Below, piece after piece: positions 25,552 to 33,374 of a DNA stretch of 55,461 bases; position 1 is the stretch's first letter; every line of letters begins with the position of its first letter. The DNA lies in the NCBI GenBank assembly GCA_031291295.1, contig JARLJI010000204.1:1-55461 (forward strand). Reading direction: 5' to 3'. A program made the position numbers and the translations under genes. A model generated the notes under the pieces. That model was not told where the DNA came from, did no database searches, and was given only the letters and a program-made list of their open reading frames with translations. This DNA comes from Rhodoferax sp. Lineage in GTDB: Bacteria > Pseudomonadota > Gammaproteobacteria > Burkholderiales > Burkholderiaceae_C.

Positions 25552-26772
25552 ATGAAATCTGTTCGCACTGGTTCCCTGTTCGCAGCCTTGGGCTGCACTT
25601 TGTCGTTGCTGGCGTCGCCCTCGTTCGCGCAGGGGACACCCATCAGGATTGGTGAGATCAACAGCTATTCGGCCATTCCGCAGTTCACCCAGCCGTACAG
25701 GCAGGGCTGGCAGCTGGCGGTGGAAGAAATCAATGCCAGCGGCGGCCTGCTGGGCCGCAAGGTCGAAGTCATCGCGCGCGACGATGCCGGCAAACCCGAA
25801 GAAGCCCTGCGCCATGCGGTCGAGCTCACGTCCCGGGAAAAGGTTGATGTGCTGGCGGGTGGCTTTCTATCTAACGTGGGGCTCGCGCTGGCCGACTACG
25901 CGCAGAAAAACAAGCGCCTGTTCGTGGCCAGCGAGCCGCTCACTGACGCCATTGTCTGGGACAAGGGCAACCGTTACACCTTCCGCCTGCGCCCCAGCAC
26001 CTACATGCAGGCCGCCATGCTGGTGGAAGAGGCCGCCAAACTGCCCGCCAGGCGCTGGGCCACGATCGCGCCCAACTACGAATACGGCCAGAGCGCAGTG
26101 GCCAGCTTCAAGGAGCTGCTCAAGGCCAAACGCCCCGACGTGGAGTTTGTCGGCGAGGCCTGGCCGGCGCAGGGCAAGCTCGATGCCGGCAGCACACTGT
26201 CCGCCATCATGCAAGCGAAGCCGGATGCGATTTTCAACGTGACCTTCGCGGCCGATCTGGCCAAGCTGGTGCGCGAGGGCAACCAGCGCGGCATTTTCCC
26301 GAAGATCCCCGTCGTCTCGATGCTCTCGGGCGAGCCCGAATACCTTGAAATGCTGAAGGACGAAACGCCCAAAGGCTGGATCGTGACCGGCTACCCCTGG
26401 GACCAGATCGACACGCCGGCACATGCCGCCTTCGCCACGCATTACTACAAGAAGTTCAACGAAAACCCCAAGGTCGGCTCCGTCGTGGGCTACGCCACCA
26501 TGCAGGCCATCTTTGCCGCCATCAAAAAAGCCGGCAGCACGGACAACGAGAAACTCGTGACCGCCATGCGCGGCCTGAAATTCAGCACGCCGTTCGGGCC
26601 GGCCGAGTTCCGCGTGATCGACCAGCAGTCCACCATGGGGGCCTATGTGGGCAGGCTGGATGTGCGTGGCGGCAAGGGCACGATGGTGCAGTGGCGCTAT
26701 GACGACGGCAAGAACTACATGCCGACCGATGCGTACGTCAGGGCGCGCCGGCCGGCCGAGGCGATGAAGTAG
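25552..26772 (+). CDS. ABC transporter substrate-binding protein (branched-chain amino acid type)
   Basis: A 406-residue periplasmic protein. The signal peptide MKSVRTGSLFAALGCTLSLL ends at ASPSFAQG. The mature part is a type I periplasmic-binding fold: IRIGEINSYSAIPQF, GWQLAVEEINASGGLLGRKV, IARDDAGKPEEA, VDVLAGGFLSNVGLA. The start ATG 25552 has GGAG nine bases upstream; the frame is open further upstream but has no better start. No permease or ATPase genes are adjacent, so it is an orphan that may work with a transporter elsewhere. Ligand unknown. Confidence 0.9.
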   Translation: MKSVRTGSLFAALGCTLSLLASPSFAQGTPIRIGEINSYSAIPQFTQPYRQGWQLAVEEINASGGLLGRKVEVIARDDAGKPEEALRHAVELTSREKVDVLAGGFLSNVGLALADYAQKNKRLFVASEPLTDAIVWDKGNRYTFRLRPSTYMQAAMLVEEAAKLPARRWATIAPNYEYGQSAVASFKELLKAKRPDVEFVGEAWPAQGKLDAGSTLSAIMQAKPDAIFNVTFAADLAKLVREGNQRGIFPKIPVVSMLSGEPEYLEMLKDETPKGWIVTGYPWDQIDTPAHAAFATHYYKKFNENPKVGSVVGYATMQAIFAAIKKAGSTDNEKLVTAMRGLKFSTPFGPAEFRVIDQQSTMGAYVGRLDVRGGKGTMVQWRYDDGKNYMPTDAYVRARRPAEAMK

Positions 26773-26774
26773 GG

Positions 26775-26830
26775 TGCTATTAATTAAGTAGCTATACCAG
26801 AAGGCGTGATAAGGGCTACAGGCCTTTTTT
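26775..26830 (+). repeat. dispersed ~55-bp repeat, copy B (overlaps the mnmC 3' end)
   Basis: Forward copy beginning two bases after the binding-protein stop: GCTATTAATTAAGTAGCTATA, then a fixed 28-base tract ending GGGCTACAGGCC, then T-rich. Read on the minus strand it supplies the last residues (KKGL) and the TAG stop of mnmC. Confidence 0.85.
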
Positions 26831-28699
26831 GTTAAAAATTTCCGCTCCGGGCGCTGCCACGGCGTCGAACCGCTGCGCGGCGAGCCGGCGGGCCAGCCGG
26901 GCATCGAGGGGCAGCGGCTCGCCATGCACGAGCGCCGCCAGCAATTCTCCGCACAGCACGGCCATGCTCATGCCGCGTGAGCCCATGGCGGTGCAAACCC
27001 ATAGGCCCGGTTGCTGCGTGGGCCCAAGCAGCGGCAGGCGATCCGGCGCGGCGCAGCGCACCCCGGCCCAGGCTTGAACCCGGTCGCTGGAAAATTCAGA
27101 CTGCAGATGCCGGGCCGCGTTGGGCAGCAATGTCTGCAGGCGCTGCAGATTGGCCTCGTGGTCCAGCGCATTGTGCGAAGCGTTGGCGTTGTCGCGCTCG
27201 TAGCTGGCACCGGCGAACCAGGCGTTGCCGGACCCGAAGGGTACGTGCGGGGCCAGATGGCCGTTGCCGTTGACCGGAAAGGGCGGCAGGTTGGACGGGC
27301 CGGGGTGGGCCTGTGCGGCATTCATGCCATACGAGATCTGCCCGCGAATGGCTTGCAGCGGAGGCGCCACACCCGTTGCCGAGGCCAGCAGGCCGCGGCT
27401 GTCAAAGCCGGCCGCGATCACCACCATGTCGACCTGCGCCAGCACCCGTCCGGCGGAATCAAGCGCTTGCCAGCCGCGGTCAGCACGCGTCAACGCCGCC
27501 ACCTGTGCGTTGCCATGCCACGCGATGCCTGGCTGCGACAGCAGGGCTTGCACCAGACACGCCGGTTTGACCCAGGCCGCCTGCGTGTGCCAGTAGGCGA
27601 GCGCGGTTGGTGTCAGCCCCGCCTGCGCCAGTTGCAGTGCGCTGGCGAGCGCCGTCCAGTCGCGCCCCGCCTCAGGCCATTGCGCCGGCAGCGCGGCGTG
27701 GCCGTCCACACGATGTTCCAGCAGGCCGGTGGGCTGCCAGTCCAGGCCTTCACGCAACAGGGCGCGAGCCTGCTGCAGGGTGAGCCGCACACCGCAGCGC
27801 GACAACCGCGACAGCACGTTGTCATCGGGCGAAATATGCGGCGCCAGCAGGCCGGCCGGCAGGCCCGAGGCGCCGCTGGCCGGTGCCGACGCGGCATCAA
27901 GCACCTCGATTTGCCAGCCGCGCCGCGCCAGGCTGTCGGCCACGGCAGCGCCCGACAGGCCGGCGCCGATCACGGCGCAGCGGCCCGGGCGCGGGGCCGG
28001 GTCGTGCAGGTCGTGTGTGTCGTGCGGGGCGATGGCCGGGCGGCGCCGTTTCGGAATCCATGCCGGATTGAACGTGCCACGCAAACTGCTGCAACCCGGT
28101 ATGCCTGCCTCCTGTGGCTGGTTGAAGTCCTGGTCCAGCACAAAGCCGACCTGCACCAGCGCGCGGCGCACGGCCAGCGGAATGCCTGGCCCGGCCGCCA
28201 GCACCGTGCCGCGGCGGCAGCAGTGCGCCAGTGCCTTGCAGGTCCACAGGTCCCAAAGCTCGGTATCGGGCGAAGTCTTGCCGGCTGGCGCCGCGATGTC
28301 CGCCAGGTAGATCGCATCGGCCTCGAACTGCTGCTCGCGCAGCAGGGCCTTGGTCTCACCTACGCACACGGTCAGCAGGACGCATCCGCCTTCAAACGCC
28401 ATCCGGTGAAAACCGGGCAATAAGCCAAAGCACTGTGCCCGCAACTGCTGGGCGAGTGGCGCAAGCTCGGACCCGGGCGCTGCGCGGCGTTGCCACTCGG
28501 TGGCACTCAGCGCATCGGCTTCCAGTGCAACGTAATGCAGCAAACGCGGGCGCTGCGGATCGGCCTTCCAGGCGTGCCATGCTGCGAGAAAGCGCTCGCC
28601 GTTGCCAAGGCTGGTGTCCAGAATGCGCCATTGCGTTTGCCCCACCCATGCGGCGGGCAGCCCGAGGCTTTGCAAAAACGGGCGGCGGTCCTGTTCCAT
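26816..28699 (-). CDS. mnmC: MnmC-type bifunctional tRNA wobble-uridine enzyme, methyltransferase half degenerate
   Basis: MnmC completes 5-methylaminomethyl-2-thiouridine at tRNA position 34: a C-terminal FAD oxidase removes the carboxymethyl group and an N-terminal methyltransferase adds methyl. The FAD half is intact from residue ~240: CAVIGAGLSGAAVADSLARR, ASGLPAGLLAPHISPDDN, VIAAGFDS and AWAGVRCAAPDRLPLLG. The N-terminal half is recognisable (LPAAWVGQTQWRILDTSLGNG, FLAAWHAWKADP) but lacks the first ~35 family residues. It reads DTSLGNGER where ETGFGxGLN is usual, and LADIAAPAG where the DGF(A/S)P motif is expected. The methyltransferase may be inactive. It lies downstream of yggX on the same strand. 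Confidence 0.85.
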   Translation of the reverse strand: MEQDRRPFLQSLGLPAAWVGQTQWRILDTSLGNGERFLAAWHAWKADPQRPRLLHYVALEADALSATEWQRRAAPGSELAPLAQQLRAQCFGLLPGFHRMAFEGGCVLLTVCVGETKALLREQQFEADAIYLADIAAPAGKTSPDTELWDLWTCKALAHCCRRGTVLAAGPGIPLAVRRALVQVGFVLDQDFNQPQEAGIPGCSSLRGTFNPAWIPKRRRPAIAPHDTHDLHDPAPRPGRCAVIGAGLSGAAVADSLARRGWQIEVLDAASAPASGASGLPAGLLAPHISPDDNVLSRLSRCGVRLTLQQARALLREGLDWQPTGLLEHRVDGHAALPAQWPEAGRDWTALASALQLAQAGLTPTALAYWHTQAAWVKPACLVQALLSQPGIAWHGNAQVAALTRADRGWQALDSAGRVLAQVDMVVIAAGFDSRGLLASATGVAPPLQAIRGQISYGMNAAQAHPGPSNLPPFPVNGNGHLAPHVPFGSGNAWFAGASYERDNANASHNALDHEANLQRLQTLLPNAARHLQSEFSSDRVQAWAGVRCAAPDRLPLLGPTQQPGLWVCTAMGSRGMSMAVLCGELLAALVHGEPLPLDARLARRLAAQRFDAVAAPGAEIFNKKGL

Positions 28700-28724
28700 C
28701 GACCGCGGGTTGTGTCGCGTGGCG

Positions 28725-28997
28725 TTATGCGCTGGGCGGCACGTAGCCTTGCGCCGCCTCGGCGCCGGCGCCGAAGAAATGCGCTTCCATCTGCCGCGCC
28801 AGGTATTGCCGCGCCCGCTGGTCGGCCAGGTTCAGCCGGTTCTCGTTGACCAGCATGGTCTGGTGCTTGAGCCAGGCCGCCCAGGCTTCCTTGCTGACGT
28901 TTTCCCACAGGCGCTTGCCGAGTTCGCCGGGATAGGGCGGGAAGTCGAGGCCTTCGGCCTCGCGGCCGAGTTTGATGCAGTGAACCATGCGTGCCAT
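28725..28997 (-). CDS. yggX: probable Fe(2+)-trafficking protein YggX
   Basis: A 90-residue small protein with the family pattern [54 protein letters not shown] and FFGAGAE. YggX protects Fe-S clusters against oxidative damage and is thought to help move iron. ATG 28995-28997 gives the standard MAR start; the longer frame upstream is not conserved. It precedes mnmC by 25 bases. Confidence 0.95.
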   Translation of the reverse strand: MARMVHCIKLGREAEGLDFPPYPGELGKRLWENVSKEAWAAWLKHQTMLVNENRLNLADQRARQYLARQMEAHFFGAGAEAAQGYVPPSA

Positions 28998-29165
28998 GAG
29001 AGATACCTGTGTTGAATAATCTTGCCGCGACTTTATCAATGTTTCGGCCCATGGGGCATTGGCCGTCGTGCTGGCAGGGTCGGCGTGACTCGATACAAGT
29101 TGATGGCGACCGCCGCATAATGGGCCCCCGGCTTTCTCACTGTTCAATTTTTAACTGGAGGCCTC

Positions 29166-29720
29166 ATGAGCCAATACAACATTGCCCTGATCGTTGGCAG
29201 CCTGCGCAAGGACTCGTTCAACAAGAAATTGGCGCATGCGCTGACCGGGATGGCGCCGAAGGAGTTCACGTTCACGCATGTGCGGATCGACGATTTGCCC
29301 CTGTACAACCAGGACGATGACGCGAACCAGGCGGCCAGCGTGAAGCGCCTGAAATCGGAAATCCAGGCCGCCCAGGGCCTGCTGTTCTTGACCCCGGAAT
29401 ACAACCGCTCGATGCCGGGCGTGCTCAAGAACGCGATCGACCATGCCTCGCGCCCCTACGGGCAAAGCGCTTGGGCGGGCAAGCCGGCCGGCGTGATCGG
29501 TATCTCGGTCGGCGCCATTGGCACGGCCCTGGCACAGCAGCACCTGCGCAATGTGCTGGCCTACCTGAACGTGCCCACGCTGGGGCAGCCCGAAGCCTTC
29601 GTGCAGGCCAAGGAGGGTTTGTTCGATGCTGCCGGCAATATTGGCATCGAGGACACGAAAAAATTCCTGCAGGGCTGGGTGGACCAATTTGTGGCCTGGG
29701 TGAAAATCCACAACGCCTGA
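29166..29720 (+). CDS. NADPH-dependent FMN reductase / quinone reductase (ChrR-like)
   Basis: A 184-residue flavodoxin-like flavoprotein: IALIVGSLRKDSFNKKLA binds the FMN phosphate, TPEYNRSMPGVLKNAIDHASRP is the flavin loop and GKPAGVIGISVG follows. Relatives reduce quinones, FMN or chromate with NADPH by two-electron transfer and protect against oxidative stress. GGAGG lies six bases before ATG 29166. It is convergent with azoR and shares the terminator at 29749-29777. Confidence 0.92.
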   Translation: MSQYNIALIVGSLRKDSFNKKLAHALTGMAPKEFTFTHVRIDDLPLYNQDDDANQAASVKRLKSEIQAAQGLLFLTPEYNRSMPGVLKNAIDHASRPYGQSAWAGKPAGVIGISVGAIGTALAQQHLRNVLAYLNVPTLGQPEAFVQAKEGLFDAAGNIGIEDTKKFLQGWVDQFVAWVKIHNA

Positions 29721-29748
29721 TTGTCAGCGGCCGCGTGCCGCTCCCTAC

Positions 29749-29777
29749 AAAAAAAGCCCGCAATGCGGGCTTTTTTT
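29749..29777. terminator. bidirectional Rho-independent terminator
   Basis: AAAAAAAGCCCGC / GCGGGCTTTTTTT with a short CAAT loop gives a T-run on both strands. It separates the convergent FMN reductase and azoR genes. Confidence 0.92.
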
Positions 29778-29800
29778 GTGTGCGATACGCCAGGCAGGGA

Positions 29801-30451
29801 TCAGGCGGCCAGGGCTGCCTTCGGCTGGTTCGCCGCATCGGCCACCAGCGTCTTGATGTCCAGTCCGGCGGCGGCCAGTGCCGCGGACTTCTGGGCTTCG
29901 CCCATGGCGACGCCCTCGGCGCGCACGAAGCGCACGTCGGTGATGCCGAAGAAGCCAAACACCGTCTGCAGGTAGCTTTCCTGGTGTTCCATGGCGCGGC
30001 CACCCTCGCTGGTGGAATACACGCCGCCGCGGCTGGAGACCACGATCACGGTCTTGCCCGTGGCCAGGCCGACCGGGCCTTTTTCGGTGTAGGTGAAGGT
30101 ACGGCCGGCTTGCGCGATGCGGTCGATCCAGGCCTTGAGCTGGCTCGGGATCGAGAAGTTGTACAGGGGCGCGCCCACCACGATCACGTCGGCGGCGAGG
30201 AATTGCGTGACCAGCGCTTCCGACACGGCGTTTTCACGCTTTTGCACGTCCGTCAGGCCTTCGGTCTGCGGGGCGAGGCGGAAGCCAAGCGAATCCACCG
30301 ACAGGTGGCTGGGCGCATCTGCGGCCAGGTCCAGGTAGTCGACGCTGGTGCCGGGATGGCTGGCCAGCCATTCGGCGACGGTTTGCTGGGTCAGTTGGCG
30401 CGAAACCGAGTTGCCGCCCAGAACGCTGGAGTCAATGTGTAGCAGTTTCAT
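29801..30451 (-). CDS. azoR: FMN-dependent NADH-azoreductase
   Basis: A 216-residue flavodoxin-fold enzyme of the AzoR family: [69 protein letters not shown] and FGFFGITDV. It reduces azo dyes and quinones with NADH. It is divergent from a LysR-type gene whose palindromic operator lies between them, so it is probably that regulator's target. Confidence 0.95.
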   Translation of the reverse strand: MKLLHIDSSVLGGNSVSRQLTQQTVAEWLASHPGTSVDYLDLAADAPSHLSVDSLGFRLAPQTEGLTDVQKRENAVSEALVTQFLAADVIVVGAPLYNFSIPSQLKAWIDRIAQAGRTFTYTEKGPVGLATGKTVIVVSSRGGVYSTSEGGRAMEHQESYLQTVFGFFGITDVRFVRAEGVAMGEAQKSAALAAAGLDIKTLVADAANQPKAALAA

Positions 30452-30588
30452 GATGCGTGTTCCTTGAATTGAAGTTGGATAGAACGAATGGCGGTGCGAC
30501 AGCGGACTGTTCCGCGGATTACGTCAAACGCCGTGGATAGATTGTGCGGGTGAACTCATTCATTGATAAGTAGATGAAATTGCGATAG

Positions 30589-30610
30589 ATTGTTCTATCA
30601 GTAGAACAAT
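30589..30610. promoter_or_regulatory. LysR-type operator palindrome between azoR and its regulator
   Basis: ATTGTTCTA-TCAG-TAGAACAAT is a perfect 9-base inverted repeat with a T-N11-A core typical of LysR regulators. It overlaps the first possible ATG (30609) of the regulator, which argues for the start at 30621 and for autoregulation together with azoR control. Confidence 0.8.
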
Positions 30611-30620
30611 GAGGGTTTCC

Positions 30621-31517
30621 ATGCAAGACTTGAATGACATGCTGTACTTCACCGAGGTGGTGGCATCCGGCGGCTTTGCGGCGGCGGGGCGCACGCTGGG
30701 CCTGCCCAAATCACGCCTGTCGCGGCGTGTCGCCGACCTGGAGGGCCGGCTCGGCGTGCGCCTGCTGCAGCGCACCACACGCAAGCTTTCGCTGACCGCC
30801 GTGGGCGAGGTTTATTACCGCCACTGCGTCGCCATGCGTGATGAAGCCCAGGCGGCCGACGACGCCGTGGCGCAGGCGCAGAGCGAGCCGCGCGGCACCG
30901 TTCATGTGACCTGCCCGGTGACGCTGGCGCAAACCGTCGTGGGGCCGATCCTGCCGCAGTTCCTGGCGCGGCACCCGCAGGTGAGGCTGGACATGGAGGT
31001 CAGCAACCGCGTGGTTGATCTGGTGGAAGAGGGCGTGGACGTGGCCCTGCGCGTGCGCCCGTCCACGGCCGACAGCGGCAGCCTGGTCGTCAAGCATCTT
31101 GGTACGACCCAAAGCCTGCTGGTGGCCAGCCCGGCGCTATTGGAGCGCCAGCAGCGGCCCGCGACGCCCGACGACTTGGCCCGGCTCGACACGGTGGCCA
31201 TGTCAAGCAGCGATGGCCGCACGAGCTGGAAGCTGTTGGGTCCCGATGGGGCCGAGCATATGTTCCAGCACCAGCCACGCTTTGTAGCCGACGATCTGCT
31301 CACGCTCAAATTCGCCGTGCTGGCCGGCATGGGCTTTTGCATCCTGCCCGACTACATGTGCCGCGACGAATTGCAGGAGGGGCGGCTGGTGCCCGTGCTG
31401 CCGGGCTGGGAGCCGCCGCCCGCCGTGGTGCACGCGGTGTTCCCGTCGCGCCGGGGCCTGCTGCCCGCGGTGCGGACCTTTCTGGATTTCCTCGGCGACA
31501 ACCTGCCGGGCCGATGA
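30621..31517 (+). CDS. LysR family transcriptional regulator
   Basis: A 298-residue regulator. The N-terminal winged helix is LNDMLYFTEVVASGGFAAAG, GLPKSRLSRRVADLEGRLGVRLLQRTTR, and the C-terminal part is the usual substrate-binding fold (VDVALRVRP, GMGFCILPDYM). ATG 30621 is preferred because GAGG lies about six bases upstream, while ATG 30609 has no binding site and falls inside the operator. It probably senses a quinone-like or electrophilic compound and controls the divergent azoR; the effector is unknown. Confidence 0.92.
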   Translation: MQDLNDMLYFTEVVASGGFAAAGRTLGLPKSRLSRRVADLEGRLGVRLLQRTTRKLSLTAVGEVYYRHCVAMRDEAQAADDAVAQAQSEPRGTVHVTCPVTLAQTVVGPILPQFLARHPQVRLDMEVSNRVVDLVEEGVDVALRVRPSTADSGSLVVKHLGTTQSLLVASPALLERQQRPATPDDLARLDTVAMSSSDGRTSWKLLGPDGAEHMFQHQPRFVADDLLTLKFAVLAGMGFCILPDYMCRDELQEGRLVPVLPGWEPPPAVVHAVFPSRRGLLPAVRTFLDFLGDNLPGR

Positions 31518-31644
31518 CAGGCTTTGAAGAACGGTATCAGGCCGCAACACTCTTCATGGAGCTTTACAGGACTTCACGGGGCCGGTCGTAGGCGCGGGTG
31601 TCGGCTCGGGCGTTAATCAGGCATCACCAATTTGGAGCCTGTTC

Positions 31645-31803
31645 ATGAAAATTGCAATCCTGGTTATCTCGCTTGCCGCCTCCCTCACGGGTTGTGCGAT
31701 CGTGCCTTACGGCCCCTATGGTGCCTATGGCCCTGCCGTGGTCGTGAGCCCCGGCTTTTACGGGCACGGCTACTACGGGCGGGGTTATTACGGAGGACGG
31801 TGA
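31645..31803 (+). CDS. small Gly/Tyr-rich lipoprotein
   Basis: A 52-residue gene. It begins MKIAILVISLAASLTGC, a signal peptide with lipobox LTGC, so the mature lipoprotein starts at Cys17. The rest is a low-complexity tail of Tyr, Gly and Pro (PYGPYGAYG, HGYYGRGYYGGR). GGAG lies nine to ten bases before the ATG. Similar tiny lipoproteins are common in Burkholderiales and have no known role. It is followed by the peroxiredoxin gene. Confidence 0.75.
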   Translation: MKIAILVISLAASLTGCAIVPYGPYGAYGPAVVVSPGFYGHGYYGRGYYGGR

Positions 31804-31900
31804 ACTCAAAATTCGTTATATAAAAATAGTGTTGTTTGAATTTCGCGGGGCACTCACCACAATAGATGGTTAACTCATCAACCAACTAAAGGAGTAAAGC

Positions 31901-32542
31901 ATGTCGACTCTCAGACTCGGCGACACGGCCCCTGATTTCACCCAGGATTCCACCGCGGGGCCCATCTCGTTTCACAAATGGGCGGGCGATTCGTGGGTGG
32001 TTCTGTTCTCGCATCCGGCCGATTTCACGCCGGTGTGCACCACGGAACTGGGCAAGACGGCCGCGCTGTCGGGTGACTTCGCCAAGCGTGGCGCCAAGGC
32101 CATTGCCGTGAGCGTCGACCCGCTGGATTCGCACGAAAAGTGGATCAGCGACATCAACGAGACGCAGAGCACCACGGTCAACTTTCCCATCCTGGCCGAT
32201 GCCGACAAGAAAGTCGCGACGCTGTACGACATGATCCACCCGAACTCGCTGGCCAATGCCACGGTACGCAGCGTGTTCATCATCGACCCGAAGAAGGTTA
32301 TTCGCGCGACCATCACCTACCCGGCCAGCACCGGGCGCAACTTTGACGAGATCCTGCGCGTCATCGACTCGCTGCAACTCACCGACAACTACAAGGTGGC
32401 GACGCCGGTGAACTGGAAGGATGGCGATGATGTGGTAATCGTGCCCAGCATCCAGGATCCGGCCGAACTGGCCCAGCGTTTCCCCAAGGGATTCAAGGCG
32501 GTCAAGCCGTATCTGCGCATGACGCCGCAACCCAACAAGTAA
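31901..32542 (+). CDS. 1-Cys peroxiredoxin (Prx6 type)
   Basis: A 213-residue thiol peroxidase that removes hydrogen peroxide and organic peroxides. The peroxidatic Cys46 lies in FSHPADFTPVCTTE. There is no second cysteine in the protein, so it is a true 1-Cys enzyme needing an external reductant. The C-terminal ~60 residues (TPVNWKDGDDVVIVPSI, PYLRMTPQPNK) are the Prx6-type dimer arm. AAGGAG lies seven to eight bases before the ATG. No operon partner is clear. Confidence 0.95.
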   Translation: MSTLRLGDTAPDFTQDSTAGPISFHKWAGDSWVVLFSHPADFTPVCTTELGKTAALSGDFAKRGAKAIAVSVDPLDSHEKWISDINETQSTTVNFPILADADKKVATLYDMIHPNSLANATVRSVFIIDPKKVIRATITYPASTGRNFDEILRVIDSLQLTDNYKVATPVNWKDGDDVVIVPSIQDPAELAQRFPKGFKAVKPYLRMTPQPNK

Positions 32543-32642
32543 GCTGGCGCACAGCGTCCGCAAGGCGCTCCAGCCGCCCTTGGTCGCGCGGTTGGAACTT
32601 ATCCGCCGCTATGGTGACAAATCCCGCACGAAGATCAAAAAG

Positions 32643-32688
32643 ATACCCGCATTTGCTGCGCAGAAACTTGCGCAACAATGGCGGGTAT
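32643..32688. other. long imperfect hairpin upstream of dsbB
   Basis: Arms of 20 bases (32643-32662 and 32669-32688) pair at 17-18 positions around a GAAACT loop; the outer ATACCCGC / GCGGGTAT and inner TGCGCA / TGCGCA parts are perfect. No T-run follows. It could be a transcription end for the peroxiredoxin, a REP-like element or a structured leader of dsbB. Confidence 0.6.
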
Positions 32689-32753
32689 TGGTTTGTGCGC
32701 AGGCACAGCGGTGATGATCGGGTGTTGCGTTCGCGTTTTGTTGAAGGATATTG

Positions 32754-33275
32754 ATGTTGTTGAACTGGTTTGATGCGGCACCGCGCCGCGTATTGGCAGC
32801 GGTCTGCCTGATTTCGGTGGCGCTGCTGGCCTTTGGCCTGTACTTGCAGCATGTGGTCGGGCTGGACCCGTGCCCGATGTGCATCGTGCAGCGGTATGCT
32901 CTTGTTTTGATAGCTATCATCGCAGGCGTGACATCGACTTCAGGCCGAAAAGGCTTGCAAATCTCGGGCGCTGTGCTGCTCCTCTTGAGCGCCGGCTTTG
33001 GCGCCTTTGTGGCAGCGCGCCAGAGCTGGCTGCTGTGGTTGCCGCCCGAAGTCGTCTCCTGCGGGCTCGACTTCTACGGCATGATCGAAACCTTCCCGCT
33101 CAAACGCGCCCTGCCCATGATTTTCAAGGGCGGCGGCGATTGCACCAAGGTGGATTGGACCTTCCTGGGTGGCTCGATCGCCAACTGGTCGTTCCTGTGC
33201 TTTTGCGCCGTGGCGCTGGTCAGCCTGCTGCTGATCGCGCGAACGGCGCAGCGCCGGCCCCGCGCAGCGGCCTGA
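32754..33275 (+). CDS. dsbB: disulfide bond formation protein B
   Basis: DsbB reoxidises periplasmic DsbA and passes electrons to quinone. It has 173 residues with four membrane helices, the first cysteine pair C40-PM-C43 (LDPCPMCIVQRY) and the second pair in VVSCGLDF and GGGDCTKVDW. ATG 32754 follows the in-frame TTG 32751. Residues ~48-66 (including VLIAIIAGVTSTSGRKG), in the second helix and cytoplasmic loop, are encoded by dispersed repeat copy C, yet the topology seems kept. Confidence 0.94.
   Translation: MLLNWFDAAPRRVLAAVCLISVALLAFGLYLQHVVGLDPCPMCIVQRYALVLIAIIAGVTSTSGRKGLQISGAVLLLLSAGFGAFVAARQSWLLWLPPEVVSCGLDFYGMIETFPLKRALPMIFKGGGDCTKVDWTFLGGSIANWSFLCFCAVALVSLLLIARTAQRRPRAAA
32897..32952 (+). 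repeat. dispersed ~55-bp repeat, copy C (inside dsbB)
   Basis: Forward copy: GCTCTTGTTTTGATAGCTATC, then a fixed 28-base tract ending GACTTCAGGCC, then GAAAA. It shares AGGCGTGA with copy B. It is read in frame as LIAIIAGVTSTSGRK, aligned gap-free with copies D and E. Confidence 0.8.
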
Positions 33276-33286
33276 CTCCAGAGCAG

Positions 33287-33315
33287 AAAACCGCCGCGGA
33301 CCAAGGCGGGGTTTT
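33287..33315 (+). terminator. possible terminator after dsbB
   Basis: AAAACCGCC pairs with GGCGG(GG)TTTT, leaving a two-base bulge, 12 bases after the stop. The T-run is only four, so this is a weak candidate. Confidence 0.4.
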
Positions 33316-33374
33316 CAAGGTCCGGCGCGCCCGGACCGGCAAATCGTGTTGACCGCGGCCACCGTTCTCCGCGG

